64,000 bases of DNA from Amorphophallus konjac (GCA_022559845.1 CM040125.1:201168102-201232101); one strand, 5' to 3'; positions 1 through 11,850 are shown, numbered from the stretch's first letter. Numbers and translations are program-made. Notes: a model not told the origin generated them from the letters alone.

Positions 1-1310
1 ACTCCTGCCATAAAGCGCCTCAAAAGGTGCCATTTGAATACTAGCTTGATAGCTGTTATTATAGGCAAATTTGGCTAGGGATAACTGGTCGTGCAAGCTT
101 CCGTCGAAATCTATAATACATGCCCTTAACATATCTTCAACAACCTGATTTGTCCTTTCAGTCTGACCATCTGTCTGGGGATGGAAAGCAGTGCTGACAT
201 TAAGTTTCATCCCCAGATAATATTGTAGACCCTTCCAAAAATGAGAGGTGAAGCGCGGGTCTCGGTCAGATACGATCGAGACGGGAACTCCATGCAATCT
301 AACCATCTCCTTAATATACAAGGCAGCAAGTACGTCGACTGACCATCGGCTTTTGATGGGTAAGAAATGGGCCGATTTAGTTAGTCGATCGATAATTACC
401 CAAATTTCATCATATCCGCCCCTAGACTTGGGCAAACCCATGATAAAGTCCATGCCAATGTCTTCCCACTTCCACTTAGGAATATCCAGCGGATGTAGCT
501 TTCCTGCGGGTTTTTGATGTTCCGCCTTCACTTGTTGGCATGTGAGGCAACGAGACACAAAGTCTGCTACCTCCCTTTTCATGTTAGGCCACCAGAAAGT
601 TCTTTTCAAGTCTTGGTACATCTTAGTAGATCCAAGGTGGATCGTGTACCTTGATCGATGAGCTTCTTCAAAGATCTTCTTCTTCAATTCGGGACAGTCG
701 GGCACACATGTCCGTTCATGAAATAGCATTCTGCCATCATGTGCCAGCTTGAAATCCAGTCTGTCGTCCAGCTTACTCTTTATCTCCACTAGTGAGGGAT
801 CTTCTTCCTGTAGCTTCTTGATTTCAGGTAGCAAATCTAGATGTAGGCTCATATGAGATAGAATAATACACATGTTCTTCTCATCTGTGATGATATCAAG
901 CTCAGAGAATTTCTCCAACAACTTCCATTCTTGGATCATGTAGTTGGCCAATATTGTTCTCGGCTTTCGACTAAGGGCATCAGCTACGGAATTACTCTTA
1001 CCAGGATGGTACTGTATAGTGAAGTCGAAATCCTTGAGATACTCTAGCCAACGCCTTTGCCGTATGTTCAGCTCCTTTTGGGAGAATAAGTACTTGAGGC
1101 TTTTATGATCGGAGTACACAGTGAATTGTTCTCCGTAGAGATAGTGCCTCCAGATCTTTAAAGCGAATACTACCGCGGCTAGTTCTAAGTCGTGAACCGG
1201 GTAGTTCTCTTCATGTTTCTTCAATTGTCGGGAAGAATATGCAATGACTCTTTCATTCTGCATCAATACACATCCGAGGCCAATACCCGAAGTATCGGTA
1301 TATATATACC
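1..1310 (-). pseudogene. T1 pol, 3' part: RNase H and integrase (Ty3/gypsy, Tekay/Del lineage), cut by window edge
   Basis: Reading the minus strand from about 1309 down to base 1 gives an uninterrupted frame for the end of reverse transcriptase/RNase H and most of integrase. I checked it codon by codon and saw no stop. RNase H begins near 1309 (YTDTS) and includes [11 protein letters not shown] and a DALSRKP tail. The integrase zinc-binding part lies at about 540-665. The catalytic triad is intact: D at 448-450 (GMDFI), D at 265-267 (VSDRDP) and E at 157-159 (QTERTN), with 35 residues between the last two. This frame differs from that of the upstream protease-RT because of a 4-bp TA expansion near 1298-1307, so the polyprotein is broken once here. 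Without that lesion it would be one gag-pol reading frame as is usual for this lineage. The protein continues off the left edge. Confidence 0.93.
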
Positions 1311-2827
1311 TCGTATTTTTCTCCTTCAATTGGTAATGATAAGACTGGGGCAGTGGTCAAGAGATCCTTCAAAGTTTGGAAACTCTTTTCACAGTCTCCA
1401 TTCCACTCATGAGGCACTTCCTTGCGCGTTAACCTGGTCAGTGGAATGGCAATCTTAGAGAAGTCCTTGATAAAACGTCGATAGTAACCGGCTAGACCCA
1501 AGAAGCTTCGAATTTCCATTGCATTTATTGGTCGTTCCCAGTTCTTCACGGCTTCGACCTTTGACGGGTCAACAGCAATTCCGTTCTTCGAAATGATATG
1601 GCCTAAGAAAGAAATTTCCTCGAGCCAGAACTCGCATTTGCTGAATTTGGCATAAAGCTTATTTTCCCGTAATATCTGCAGTGCCTTCTTGAGATGTTCT
1701 TCATGACCCTCTTCGATCTTGGAATAGATCAAAATATCATCAATAAAGACCACAATGAATTGGTCTAAGTAGGGCATGAATATGCTGTTCATTAACTGCA
1801 TAAAAGCTGCGGGGGCATTTGTTAGTCCGAAAGGCATAACAGTAAATTCGTAATGCCCATACCTGCTTCGGAATGCAGTTTTATGAATGTCTTCTTCTTT
1901 GATCTTCAATTGGTGGTAACCAGAATGAAGATCAATCTTGGAGAAATATAAAGCTCTATATAGTTGATCGAACAGCTCATCAATCCTCGGTAGTGGATAC
2001 GTGTTCTTGATTGTAAGGTGATTTAGTTGTCGATAATCTATGCATAATCTCATCGATCCGTCCTTCTTTTTGACGAATAGCACGGGTGCTCCCCATGGGG
2101 AAGTACTCGGCCTGATGAAACCCTTTTTCAATAACTCCATTAGCTGCTCTTTTAGTTCCTTCAGCTCAGCAGGGGACATTCTGTATGGTGCCCTAGAAAC
2201 AGGACCAGCACCAGGGACAAGGTCGATTGTGAACGACACTTCCCTTTCCGGTGGTAAGCCGGTTAAATCTTCAGGAAAAATATCGGGAAAATCCCGAATT
2301 ACACGGATGTCTTCAAGTTTAGCCTTCTCGACTTCTGTGGCAGTCACGAATGCTATGAAAATCATGCATCCCAAATTCATAAGTTTACTAGCTCGGAGTG
2401 CTGATACAAGAAGTGATTTACTCCGAGGGCTATTGTAAACTAGCTCTGGGAAATCTACGAAAGTTACCTTGCCATGCCGACAATCTACAGTTGCTTGGTA
2501 TGTGGATAGCCAGTCGGCACCTAGTATGACGTCATAACCCTTCATATCTAGGCATATCAGGTCAGCAGGTAAATTGCTTCCCTTAATCATCACTTCACAG
2601 TTTGGATAGTGATAAGTGATATCAGACTCATTCCCAAGAGGTGTAGATATGAACAAATCTAACAGTTCATGTTTCTTAGAAAATGAAGCAGCAAAGTTCT
2701 TGGAAACGAATGAATGAGTTGCTCCGGTATTGAATAAAACTTGAGCAGTTTTTGAACAAATAGTGAGAGTACCTTCCACAATTCCGCCTTCAGTGGTTTC
2801 CGTCTCTCGGAGAGCTTGCAGACGGCC
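1253..2827 (-). pseudogene. T1 pol, 5' part: aspartic protease and reverse transcriptase
   Basis: A 508-codon open stretch (2779-1253) reads protease then reverse transcriptase. The protease motif near 2731 is N-T-G-A where the family has D-T-G-A, so the catalytic Asp is Asn; GAC to AAC is a single transition. The RT has CIDYRQLN, the PFGLTNAP block and the [10 protein letters not shown] catalytic box near 1736-1747, all intact. The FLGH and [12 protein letters not shown] blocks of the connection follow. The frame is continuous with gag upstream except for a TAA at 2828-2830, where the related T2 copy has Gln. The last 20 or so residues before 1253 are out of frame because of the TA-repeat expansion. 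Tekay/Del assignment rests on the RT blocks and on the chromodomain seen in the related T2. Product would make and integrate cDNA in virus-like particles if intact. Confidence 0.94.
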
Positions 2828-2830
2828 TTA

Positions 2831-3772
2831 TTTCTTTACCGGACGCTTCTCGTCTTTGGTGTCTTGTCCCTTCATCAGTGGACAGTCTGGGATTCGATGC
2901 TCTCGGCTCCCGCATCGAAGACAAGCTCCTAACTTCCTCCAGCATTCCTCTGTCTTATGATCAGCTTTATTACAATACTTGCAAATCTCCTTTGAGGGTG
3001 TGGAGGTGGAGAATGGCCTGTCATTCTTCTGGAATTTCTTTTCCTTGGAGGGCTCCCCTCCCATGAAGAACCACTTCTTGTTGAAGGATTGTTTGAATTT
3101 TCCTGGGCTTGTGACGGGTTCCTTCTTTTCTCTTCCTCAGATTCTCTCAGATAATTCGGTGGCATCTTCCAGCAGTTGAGCACGCCGAACCATCTCCGAA
3201 TAGACTTGGATGTCCATCGACGCAAGTTGTGTGATATAATGGGGCCGAAGCCCGTTGAGGAATCTTCTCGCCTTCATCTTTTCCGTACACACCAAGTGGG
3301 GTGCATACCTAGATAATCTGGAGAATTGGGCCTCATACTCGGCCACTTTCAAGCCCCGTTGTTTTAGAACGGCGAATTCCGTGGCCTTCTTTTCTTGGAT
3401 ATGATCGGAGAAGTACTTGTTGTTGAAATGCTCCGTGAATTCATCTCATGTGACATGGTATTCTGGCAGTGTTGCTTCTATGGATTCCCACCAGCATCGA
3501 GCGTCCCGCTCTAGTTGGACTACGGCCAGTAAAACCTTCTCTTTGTCCGCACATTGCATCACACGAAAGATTCGTTCCATCTCCTTTAGCCAATTCTCGG
3601 CATCCTCGGGGTCGGATGAACCCGTGAACCTCGGTGGGTTCATGTTACGGAAACTTCGGTGGAGATATCCTGCTCCACGGTTTGTTCCGCCTTGGTCCAC
3701 TTGTTGTAGTGCCTGTGTGAGGCCTTGCACGGTGCGCTGCATCTCGCGCCATTGTCCTCTTTCTGCAGCCAT
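2831..3772 (-). pseudogene. T1 gag: capsid and two zinc knuckles
   Basis: Start chosen at 3772 (MAAERGQWREMQ), which aligns with the T2 start at 61337. The capsid core carries NPPRFTGSSDPEDAENW and later YFSDHIQEKKATEF. Two CCHC knuckles lie at about 2882-2983: C-X2-C-X4-H-X4-C starting at 2983 and again at 2923. They would bind the element RNA. Two in-frame TGA codons break it, at 3446-3448 (Trp in T2, TGG to TGA) and at 3137-3139 (Cys in T2). The reading frame on both sides of each stop is the same, so these are point nonsense changes and not frameshifts. The frame runs on into protease past a third stop at 2828. Confidence 0.93.
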
Positions 3773-3960
3773 GATCCTACAAAAGAGTTAAGTATGATAA
3801 AGACCAGGTTTACTTGTGAGGTCAAAAGTCATTATAGAACTTAACCCATGGCTCTATCCATCTCACCGGGTAAGGTATATCTATCCTTGGACTCGGGTTT
3901 TTACTTAAATTTTAATTTCTAACCTTTTATTTCTTCTAGTTCCCTAGGTTTAAAAACCTA

Positions 3961-3973
3961 GGCTCTGATACCA
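3961..3973 (-). other. T1 primer-binding site (tRNA-iMet)
   Basis: The minus strand reads TGGTATCAGAGCC, the complement of the 3' end of plant initiator-Met tRNA. It sits 7 bases inside the LTR edge at 3981, the normal place to prime minus-strand cDNA. This fixes the element orientation and marks the adjoining repeat as its 5' LTR. Confidence 0.95.
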
Positions 3974-3980
3974 CGAAGAT

Positions 3981-6900
3981 TGTCACGTCCCGAGCGCGGA
4001 AGATACTCGGATGCGTGACGCGTCTATATAGATCGTGTCATTAGAGCGATAAGAATTTTAATATACAAAATTTCGGAGTGCGCAAATGACTAAAAATCTA
4101 ATAAATTTCAGTAGTCCAAGTGATGTTTATTTGATTAATCAAAGGAAATAAAGACAGTCCATGACAAATTTTCAAATTTAGAAAGCCAACATTAGGCTAC
4201 ACGAATTAACACAAAGTTTATACCACTAACTGACATAACTGGGAATACAAGGTAGACTCAAATAAATTCAAAGACTCGACTAGCTAATGATAAATGGATG
4301 GCGTTCCAGCACTCTTCACTCGGCCTCAAACCCATTCTTGTCGCTATCCGAATCACCTGAAAATGTTTGGAAGCAACTGGATGAGCGAATCGCTCAGTAG
4401 GAATTACATCTCAAATACGAGCAATCTTTACGTGAATTACAATTTGCATGTATTATCAGTATGGCTATGCATGATGTACGTATAAATAAAAATCAGGTAT
4501 ATAGGTAAATCTAGGCATGATGAACAATAAGAGATCAAGAACTGTATAAAGAGAGTATAACAAGATTTCAAGCATTTGACAAACAGTATTTCAAGAATTT
4601 ATAGATGTAAATGCCACTTCGGGCAAGCAGGGATTCGTGTACAAGTATGAACGTAGGTATGAGAAGGAACTCATGTACAAGTATATCAAGTAAAGATTCA
4701 ATTCAAGCAAGCATTGTTAAGTACGCATCAGTAGAATTGGCTATTATCATGTAAGTAGTTTGCCCTTTCTCGGGTCATAAGTCAAGTATCGCCCGTTCCG
4801 GGCCACGCAAGTCAAGTAAGTAAGGAGAGAGAGAGTAGGGGTGGAGTGTCTCAAGTCAAGCAAGTACTCCGGTGCAATGCTAAACACCGTGGTCAATAAA
4901 CTCCCATGGGCACAAGTACCTTCGAGTGCTCCTCCCAAGATCAGACCGGGCCCTATATGCACAGCATTTCATGTATTACCTTTGACATCCACTCTCATTT
5001 ATAGCCAATATGAAAATTCAAGAATTTAGAAACGTAGTATTTCAGACGAGATTAACTAGTCATTTGGTTATGGAGGATTCTAGAGGTGGCCCCTACAGGC
5101 TCAAGAGGTGACTCCCGTCGTGTAGCACTTTGCGCCGTACGGCCTCAAGCGGTGGCTCCCACAACGTAGCACTTTACCCTGCATGGCACTTAGCTCCTAC
5201 ACTCCCAAATGGTAGTTTAAGAGATTCAAGGTTTGACGATGTAGGGTATACACAAGTAGATTTTTCATGGAATGGAATTTCAAGAACTCATCATATGTAG
5301 GAGTATGGATTAGGGTTGTGTTTGCACAATTTTTGAGACAGATCAAGATTAGAAGTTGTAATTACTGAGTTGGCATCTGAGGGTTTGTTAATCCTTTAAA
5401 ATTTCAATTTTTTAAAAATATATATATATGGATATCAAATTGGCGCCCCTTTACCCAGTCTTCAATTAATTGAAGACTTGAGGGTCGTCTTCAATTCAGA
5501 AATTGAAGACTTGAGGGCCGTCTTCAATTCTGAAATTGAAGACTTCAGGGCCTTCTTCAATTCAGTAATTGGCGCCTGGGGGTTGCCCAATCTTTCAAAA
5601 TTTTTGATTTTTCTAAAATATATATATATATCTATATGAAATTGGCGCCCCTTTGCCCAGTCTTCAATTTCTGAATTGAAGACTTGAGGGCCGTCTTCAA
5701 TTCTGAAATTGAAGACTTAAGGGCCGTCTTCAATTCAGAAATTGAAGACTTAAGGGCCGTCTTCAATTCTGTGATTTTCACTTAGCAGATATGTTTTGTG
5801 ACTCAAAGCACTATTCATTTCAAAAAAAATTCTTAAAATTTGAAAATAAGGATATGAATACTTAGTATAATTACTCGGGAGTCCAGAAACATGCTCAGAT
5901 ATAATTACTGAGTTTTGGTTTCACAGATATGAATTTTTTTAATGTTATAACTTTAATTCCTCAAGAAACGGAATTGACGACTCCTTGAGCAGTCTTCAAT
6001 TAATTGAAGACTTAAGGGCCGTCTTCAATTATGAAATTGAAGACTTAAGGGCCGTCTTCAATTCAGTGATTACTATTCATTTCGAAAAAGTTTCTCCAAA
6101 TCAGAATCCTAAGACATGGTCAGATAGAGAAAGATCTCAGGGTCACAGAAGTATATTCTGTCAAAATTTTCAAGATCAAGTTTATTAGTTATAGATTTTT
6201 GAATGCGTTGATTTAATGATTTCTGAAAATTCCATAAAATGGAATTGACGACATGGTGCATGTCTTCAATTAATTGATGCCCTCTCGGGCAGTCTTCAAT
6301 TCTGAAATTGAAAACTTAAGGGACGTCTTCAATTCAGTAATTGAAGACTTAAGGGCCGTCTTCAATTCAGTAATTGAAGACTTAAGGGCCGTCTTCAATT
6401 CTGAAATTGAAGACTTAAGGGCCGTCTTCAATTCGGTGATTACTGTTCATTTCGAAAAAGTTTCTCCAAATCAGAATCCTAAGACATGGTCAGATGGAGA
6501 AAAATCTCAGGGTCACAGAAGTATATTCTGTCAAAATTTTCAAGGTCCAGTTTATTAGTTATAGATTTTTGAATGCTTTGATTTAATGGTTCCTGGAAAT
6601 TCCAGAAAATGGAATTGACGACATGGTGCATGTCTTCAATTAATTGACTCCCTCTCGGGTAGTCTTCAATTCTGAAATTGAAGACTTAAGGGGCGTCTTC
6701 AATTCAGTAATTGAAGACTTAAGGGCCGTCTTCAATTCTGAAATTGAAGACTTAAGGACCGTCTTCAATTCAGTGATTACTATTCATTTCAAAAAAATTC
6801 TCCAAATCAGAAAGTAATGGCATGAATATGTCGAGAAAAATGTCAGGATTCCAGAAACATGTTCATGCAAAAATTCCGTGCTTTAGTTTTATAGTTATGG

Positions 6901-8265
6901 GTTTTTGAATGTATTGAATTATCAATTACACAAAATTTCAGAAATCGAATTGACGACATGTTGCATGTCTTCATTTAATTGAAGACTTCGATGAAGTCTT
7001 CAATTTGCTAATTGGCGCCCTTGACAGGGGTGCCAATTTCAATTGTGCTGGGTGTTAAGCCGTTAACAGGGGATTTAAAATAGGAATATTAAGACTGAAA
7101 ACTAATGTGATAAAAATACGTTAAAAAGCTCAAGAAATCATGCTAATAAATTAAGTTAAAACTCATTAAAAAAATCATGATAACAGTATGTAACAAGCTA
7201 TTAACAGATATATAACATGGTATTATTCTTGGTCATGGTAAAGCAGTTTATATTTACATATATATAGCATGGTTGACTAGTTGATCTAACTCTAAACATG
7301 CATCAATTAACCTATTTAAGTACTAGTTAGGTAAAAATTTGAGAACACCTACCTCTGTGAAGTGACAGGAGTTGACAGGAGAGGAAGAAGCAGCCCTTCC
7401 CTTCCTCTGCAACTCTTCAGAACTTGTTCCCGTATCTAGCCTTCGAACTAACCAAATAGGGAGAAAATAGAGTATATTTTATAACCTTAGGGTCGACAGG
7501 ATGGGAGACCAGATCCAAAGTTATAGGGTATTTAGTGAGTTGACAGCCTACATAGGCTGGAGGGATAGAATGATCGAGATAGTTGTCGGAATGAAATGAC
7601 GCCCACAGAGGGTCGTGTATTTCATAAGTTAAGATTTCCAAGTTAACTTCAAAGATTTTTATCTTTAAAAATTGAGGGAATTTGTTTGTGAAATTTCAGG
7701 GGTGAGACCCTTACATTTTTCTCTATTTTTACATATAAATTATTTTGAAAAATTCTATTTAAATAAAAAGTGGCACTATTCACATCACTATTCACATTTA
7801 GGAAATAACGACTTAACATATGTCGTTATTTTGAACGGAGATTTTTGTATTCACTCTACACTAACTAAAATTATCTATATACCCTTTCTCACTTTGTAAA
7901 TTATGTTTATCCTTTAACACTTCATCTATATACCCTTATTTCTTCAAAATAATGATATCATGTAAAAGTTGAAATATGAAATTATCTAAATTATGAAAAT
8001 ATGAATTGGCATCTTGTAAAAGTGATGTTTAACCTTTAAAACACTATCTATATAACCTATTTCCTGTTTCTTTGGAATAGTGTAATATTAATTTCCTAAG
8101 TGATTAAAAATATAAATTGGCATTTCCAAAAATATAATTTGGCATCTTCTAAAGTATCTATTGGTAATTAAATGTTTTAAATGGTTAATCTAATAGAATT
8201 AGAATATGAGTTCAATAATAAATTTTTTTTTGTATATTTCTATTTTAAAATTTTCGGGTGTTACA
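3981..8265 (-). repeat. T1 5' LTR, about 4.3 kb
   Basis: On the plus strand it begins TGTCACGTCCCGAGCGCGG and ends TTCGGGTGTTACA, the TG...CA pattern of an LTR. The first kilobase matches the T2 LTR copies at 41722 and 61506 in order, including a shared block around 4890-5010 (CTCCCATGGGCACAAGTAC and CGGGCCCTATATGC). The far end resembles the T2 LTR end at 56914. T2's LTR is about 3.1 kb, so T1's is longer, partly through a repeat array at 5456-7045. A possible TATA box for minus-strand transcription is at 7474-7484 (TATAAAATA on the minus strand); this is a weak call. The 5 bases after the end, 8266-8270, would be the target duplication, but the partner lies outside the window. Confidence 0.85.
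5456..7045. repeat. Array of GAAGAC / GTCTTC gapped dyads inside the T1 LTR
   Basis: The core unit is AATT-GAAGAC-N9-GTCTTC-AATT with the spacer usually TTAAGGGCC; neighbouring units are joined by 4 bases, giving a 33-bp period. Both the unit and the junction between units (GTCTTCAATT-N4-AATTGAAGAC) can fold as hairpins. The clusters sit in a higher-order repeat marked by GGAATTGACGAC near 5969, 6241, 6611 and 6947 (periods about 270-370 bp), with a conserved non-dyad filler between clusters. Because 33 is a multiple of 3, open frames run through the array and encode an 11-residue repeat (IEDLRAVFNSV); I regard this as accidental. Confidence 0.9.
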
Positions 8266-8720
8266 AGTGTAAAGGCAGAAGCGTACCTGAGCCAGTAGTA
8301 GTAGGCGGCCTGCAGCGGACCGTGGAACAACTGAACGGCCTGCGTGAGACCATTGAAGGCAGTAGGTTCACAGAATGATCACTACTGGAGGTCAGAACAG
8401 AACGGATGCCTCCCGGCCTCGCAGGTACGCGAACGGCTCTGAAGAAACCATGTAAACTCAGAGGACAGAGACGCAAGATGATGAGATAACGACCTAAAAT
8501 CACTTAGAAGATAAACCTAACAAAGATAGAAGGTGGTCAACACAACATCAACACGATGGGCACTAGGTGTGCCACCGTGATCATCAGAAATTTGTTGATT
8601 GTAAATATGTTCCTCCACCTAATCCTTTCTTTTGTTATCCTTCCTTATCCCTCTACTTTGTCAATGTAAGACACCAATAAAATGAAACTAGAAGGGCAGA
8701 AAGGTGTGAGTGTGTGTGGA
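8266..8720 (-). mobile_element. Tat-A leader remnant
   Basis: Between the T1 LTR and the Tat-A primer-binding site. On the minus strand this is what follows the PBS, so it is the start of the internal region. It shares the CTGAACGGCCTG word with the neighbouring LTR. No coding capacity is visible. T1 appears to have inserted here and cut off the rest. Confidence 0.55.
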
Positions 8721-8732
8721 CCGTGATCACCA
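8721..8732 (-). other. Tat-A primer-binding site
   Basis: The minus strand reads CCTTGGTGGTGATCACGG across this spot, matching the Tat-B junction CCTTGGTGGCGACCACGG at 14114-14131 except for two C-to-T changes. Tat/Ogre-type elements prime from tRNA-Arg with a TGGCGAC... site. The match between the two copies supports the call better than the tRNA match alone. Confidence 0.65.
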
Positions 8733-10371
8733 CCAAGGCTCCAAATGTAAATAAATACACCGTACCTTGGAAAAGGGGGGGACACTCGCCTGTAAGCAGC
8801 ACTACAGAAATAAACGGATCGGGAAGAACCGCTCTGCTAGTGAACGGTCGATCGATAGACCGCTCACCAGTGCTGGGACGAACGTGAGATGAAGCTTGGC
8901 TTGATAGGAGAACGGTCCAGGGGAAGGCGCAGAGAAATGAAGGACGACTCTGTGAAGACTGCTCTCGTACTCGGACGGACAGGAAGACGACCGCCCAATG
9001 CAACCGGGTTTTAAGTTGTAAGATCTAGACCTCCACCCCTTTCGGCCGGCCAGAAGGAATGGGCCTCGTGCTAGTACGATGCTGACTTGCAAAACACAAT
9101 GAAAAACACAAAAGAAAACCCAAGATCAGAACTGTGAAGTGTAGTAACTATAAGAATGAACGAAAATAAAAATAATGAATCGGAATGGGGGATACCTTGG
9201 AGTTTTTAAACCCCTAGGGGCCGTGGAAAAATAATAGGAGGGTGTGTGCATGACGTGCAAGAGTGTAAAACATGGGAAAAGAGAGAAGAAAACGATGCAT
9301 GCAGTGAAGAAAAGGATGGTGGGACTACTAAAACAAAGACTCAAAAAATGAATTCTCCCTGAACCGGAGGCCTGATTGGAAGTAGAAGGCCTCCCTCCCT
9401 AACTGTAGGTCGCTCGAAAGTTCAGCAGAGCTTCGCCGTCGACCTTAGATCTCTCCCCCCTTCTAGCGTGGACTAATGGTCCTATTTATAGAGCCCATAA
9501 ACCTAGCCCCGAAATTAGGGTTTTTAGTGAAAATTAGGTCAAGATATCAAAAGATAATTTGTAGATAATTGATTTATCTCCCACCAGGATCGAACGGTAT
9601 CTCATTTGGTTGAGAAACGTCAGAGAAATTGATGGGAAAAGTGAAGAGTTTAGCCATGGATTGGGGAGAGAAAATTCATTAAAACCTCAGAAATCGGGCC
9701 ATTAAGCGGTTGCTCGATAGGCTGCCTAGTCTATTGCACAATCTGTTATTAGACCGTTCAAGGTTGTCGGTGGAAAATAAATAAATAGGAAAATAATCCA
9801 AAATATCCATCGAACTGACCGACTATTTTTCTGTTAGACTCTTATGGATTGAACGGTCTCGTGGTAGACCATTCAATTCATGGGGCAGCCCAACTCCAAC
9901 CGTTCAGGGCCTATTGGTGATAAATTCAAATAAAATAGATAAATAGATAATTGTCTGAAAAACTAATGCCCTGGGGACTCTGGGAACTGGACGGCCATAT
10001 GAATACCGTTCCATTAATTTGGACGGCTACACGAGGACTGTTCAACAGCATGTCGGTGGAAATTTAGAAAATCACATAAATATCCAATAAATGGAGGAAT
10101 GGCTCAATACCAACCGCTCATTGACTGAACGGCCAGGCGATTGACCGTGCAAAGGCTGGACGATTGAAATTGATAAAATATGATAAATTAAGCAAAATCA
10201 AGGCCCATTAAGTCTTGAATTGAAGCTGACCGAGTCAGGGAGGGAGGTACCCATAAATTAGGCCCAAAGTTATGCCTGAAAATGGCCCAACGAGTAATGG
10301 ACAACTCGAGGCATCAATAAATGGTGGTAAAAGGAATGCCTCAACTTATTGGTAAAAAACGGGTGTCAACA
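8733..10371 (-). repeat. Tat-A 5' LTR
   Basis: On the minus strand it starts TGTTGACACCCGTTTT at 10371, the same start as the Tat-B LTR at 12832. A TATA box (TATAAATA on the minus strand) lies at 9483-9490, with a polypyrimidine/purine leader beyond it. The LTR is about 1.64 kb. It carries many copies of GAACGGTC / GACCGTTC words, several of them paired as gapped dyads (for example near 9850-9880, 10030-10055 and 8840-8865). No protein is encoded. Confidence 0.75.
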
Positions 10372-11077
10372 AGGGTGACCTTTTTGCATGGGTTTTTTCA
10401 CACACATCACGGTGAGCCATAGCCAATTCTTCTGAGGCAACACCATTGCTACTTTGGCCATACTATGGGTATGCACAATGGTCTTTTCTTTTCTCTGCTC
10501 GGCCAAGTGCAGGGACAAGAGATTGACAGATGAGATGACCAACCAAGGCGCTCCCTAATACAAGAGAGGTCTCAAATAGAGGCAGTCTTGACCCTCGAAT
10601 ATGAGCGTTCATGTAATATCTAGCCATTAAGGGCCGTCAAAAGAAAATCAATGATCTGGTCAATGCAAAATTATGAAATCTAAGGCATGGCAAGAGTGGC
10701 AGTACAGTTCCCCGCGGGACGTCATGAGTCCGGTCGCATGCGTTTCTATAAATATGGGTCTCGAAATCAAAGACACAAAGTCCCGGCGCAACAGACTATA
10801 TCTTTGAAGGGTAGTGCCCTGGAAGGAATTCGAGTCATGATATTCTCATCCTGTATAAAGCTTGTCTCCAATTTTCTTATGCTTCTCCCTCTTAGGCTGG
10901 GTTGTATCCCGGGTATGGCCTTAGTAGGGGCACCGTTCTTTAGAGGCGGTTGGTTGTGGCGAGCCACCCTCATATGCACGCCCTGCTCAAGGGAAGTCTT
11001 TAATGAAGAGGGGTAGGAACGACGATCCCTAGCCAATACTTTGAGCCCGTCTTGGGTGCTGTAGATTGCTATTTTAA

Positions 11078-11233
11078 AAATCCAAAAAAACCAAATACTT
11101 CAAAAATATAAAAAAATCAAATATTGTCACAAATCCAAAAAAATCAAATACTTCAAAAATCTAAAAAAATCAAATATTGTCAAAATTCTAAAAAATCCAA
11201 TATTTTAAAAATCTAGAAAAATCAAATAAAGAA
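11078..11233. repeat. A-rich tandem repeat, about 53 bp by 3
   Basis: A unit of about 53 bp made of alternating CCAAAAAAA, CAAATACTTC and CAAATATTGTC words is repeated nearly three times, with the last copy more diverged. It sits in the non-coding remnant between the two Tat-like LTRs. Confidence 0.75.
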
Positions 11234-11569
11234 AACAATCAAAAAATTGTCCAAAATCCAAACATATGTGTCTTTTATTTTTAGGTATCTTTGTTTTGAG
11301 AACGGATATGATTCGTTTGCTCAGTGTGCAGGTCGCAGGTATTCAAGCTCCTCCTGGCTCCTTATCATTCGCTCTGTTCACGTGCTTTTCAATCTATTCT
11401 CTTTTCTTCAAATCTTGTTGCTCGATCTATTCTGAAGCTTATGTCCTTCTCAACCTTGTGCTCAGTTTATGCTCAACTTTTGACCATATCTTTATGAGAG
11501 GGCTCTTTACCTCACGATTGTGAACCCGACGGTTCTGCTTCATCTAATCCTGGACTTGATTGAATAGTA

Positions 11570-11850
11570 TATATGTCATGTCTCGTGTTGTCTCATCCCC
11601 TATGGTCATCCCTCATGTTCTTGTCCCACCGCGTGTGTTGTCCCAACCATGTTGTCATCCCGCATGTGTTGTTATCCCGCGTGTTCTTCTCCTAAGCACG
11701 TGTTCTTGTCCCAACCATGTGTTGTCCCACTACATTGTTGTCTTGTCCCACCATATTCATCATACATGTGTGTTGTTGGTTCATGTCTTGCATGTGTTGT
11801 TGGTTCGTCCTTTGTTATGCTATGTTGTGCTGTCTTTCGTTCATTTGTTC
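11570..11850. repeat. Degenerate GTGTTGTCCC array
   Basis: Words such as TGTGTTGTCCC, CATGTTGTCATCCC and GTGTTCTTGTCCC recur about ten times at irregular short spacing. The pyrimidine bias makes open frames look hydrophobic; no protein is implied. Confidence 0.6.

Noticed and set aside
2040..2438. Plus-strand open frames opposite T1 pol
   Set aside because: They are antisense shadows of a well-supported minus-strand polyprotein.
6274..6558. Open frame with an 11-residue repeat
   Set aside because: It is a by-product of a 33-bp non-coding repeat; no codon-level conservation can be shown and the frame is short.
5456..7045. Regularly spaced 33-bp repeats looked like a CRISPR array
   Set aside because: The sequence is plant nuclear and inside an LTR, spacers are near identical, and there are no cas genes.
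10687..11036. Overlapping 109- and 89-codon frames on both strands
   Set aside because: No recognisable domain, no promoter or splice context, and located in a repeat remnant.
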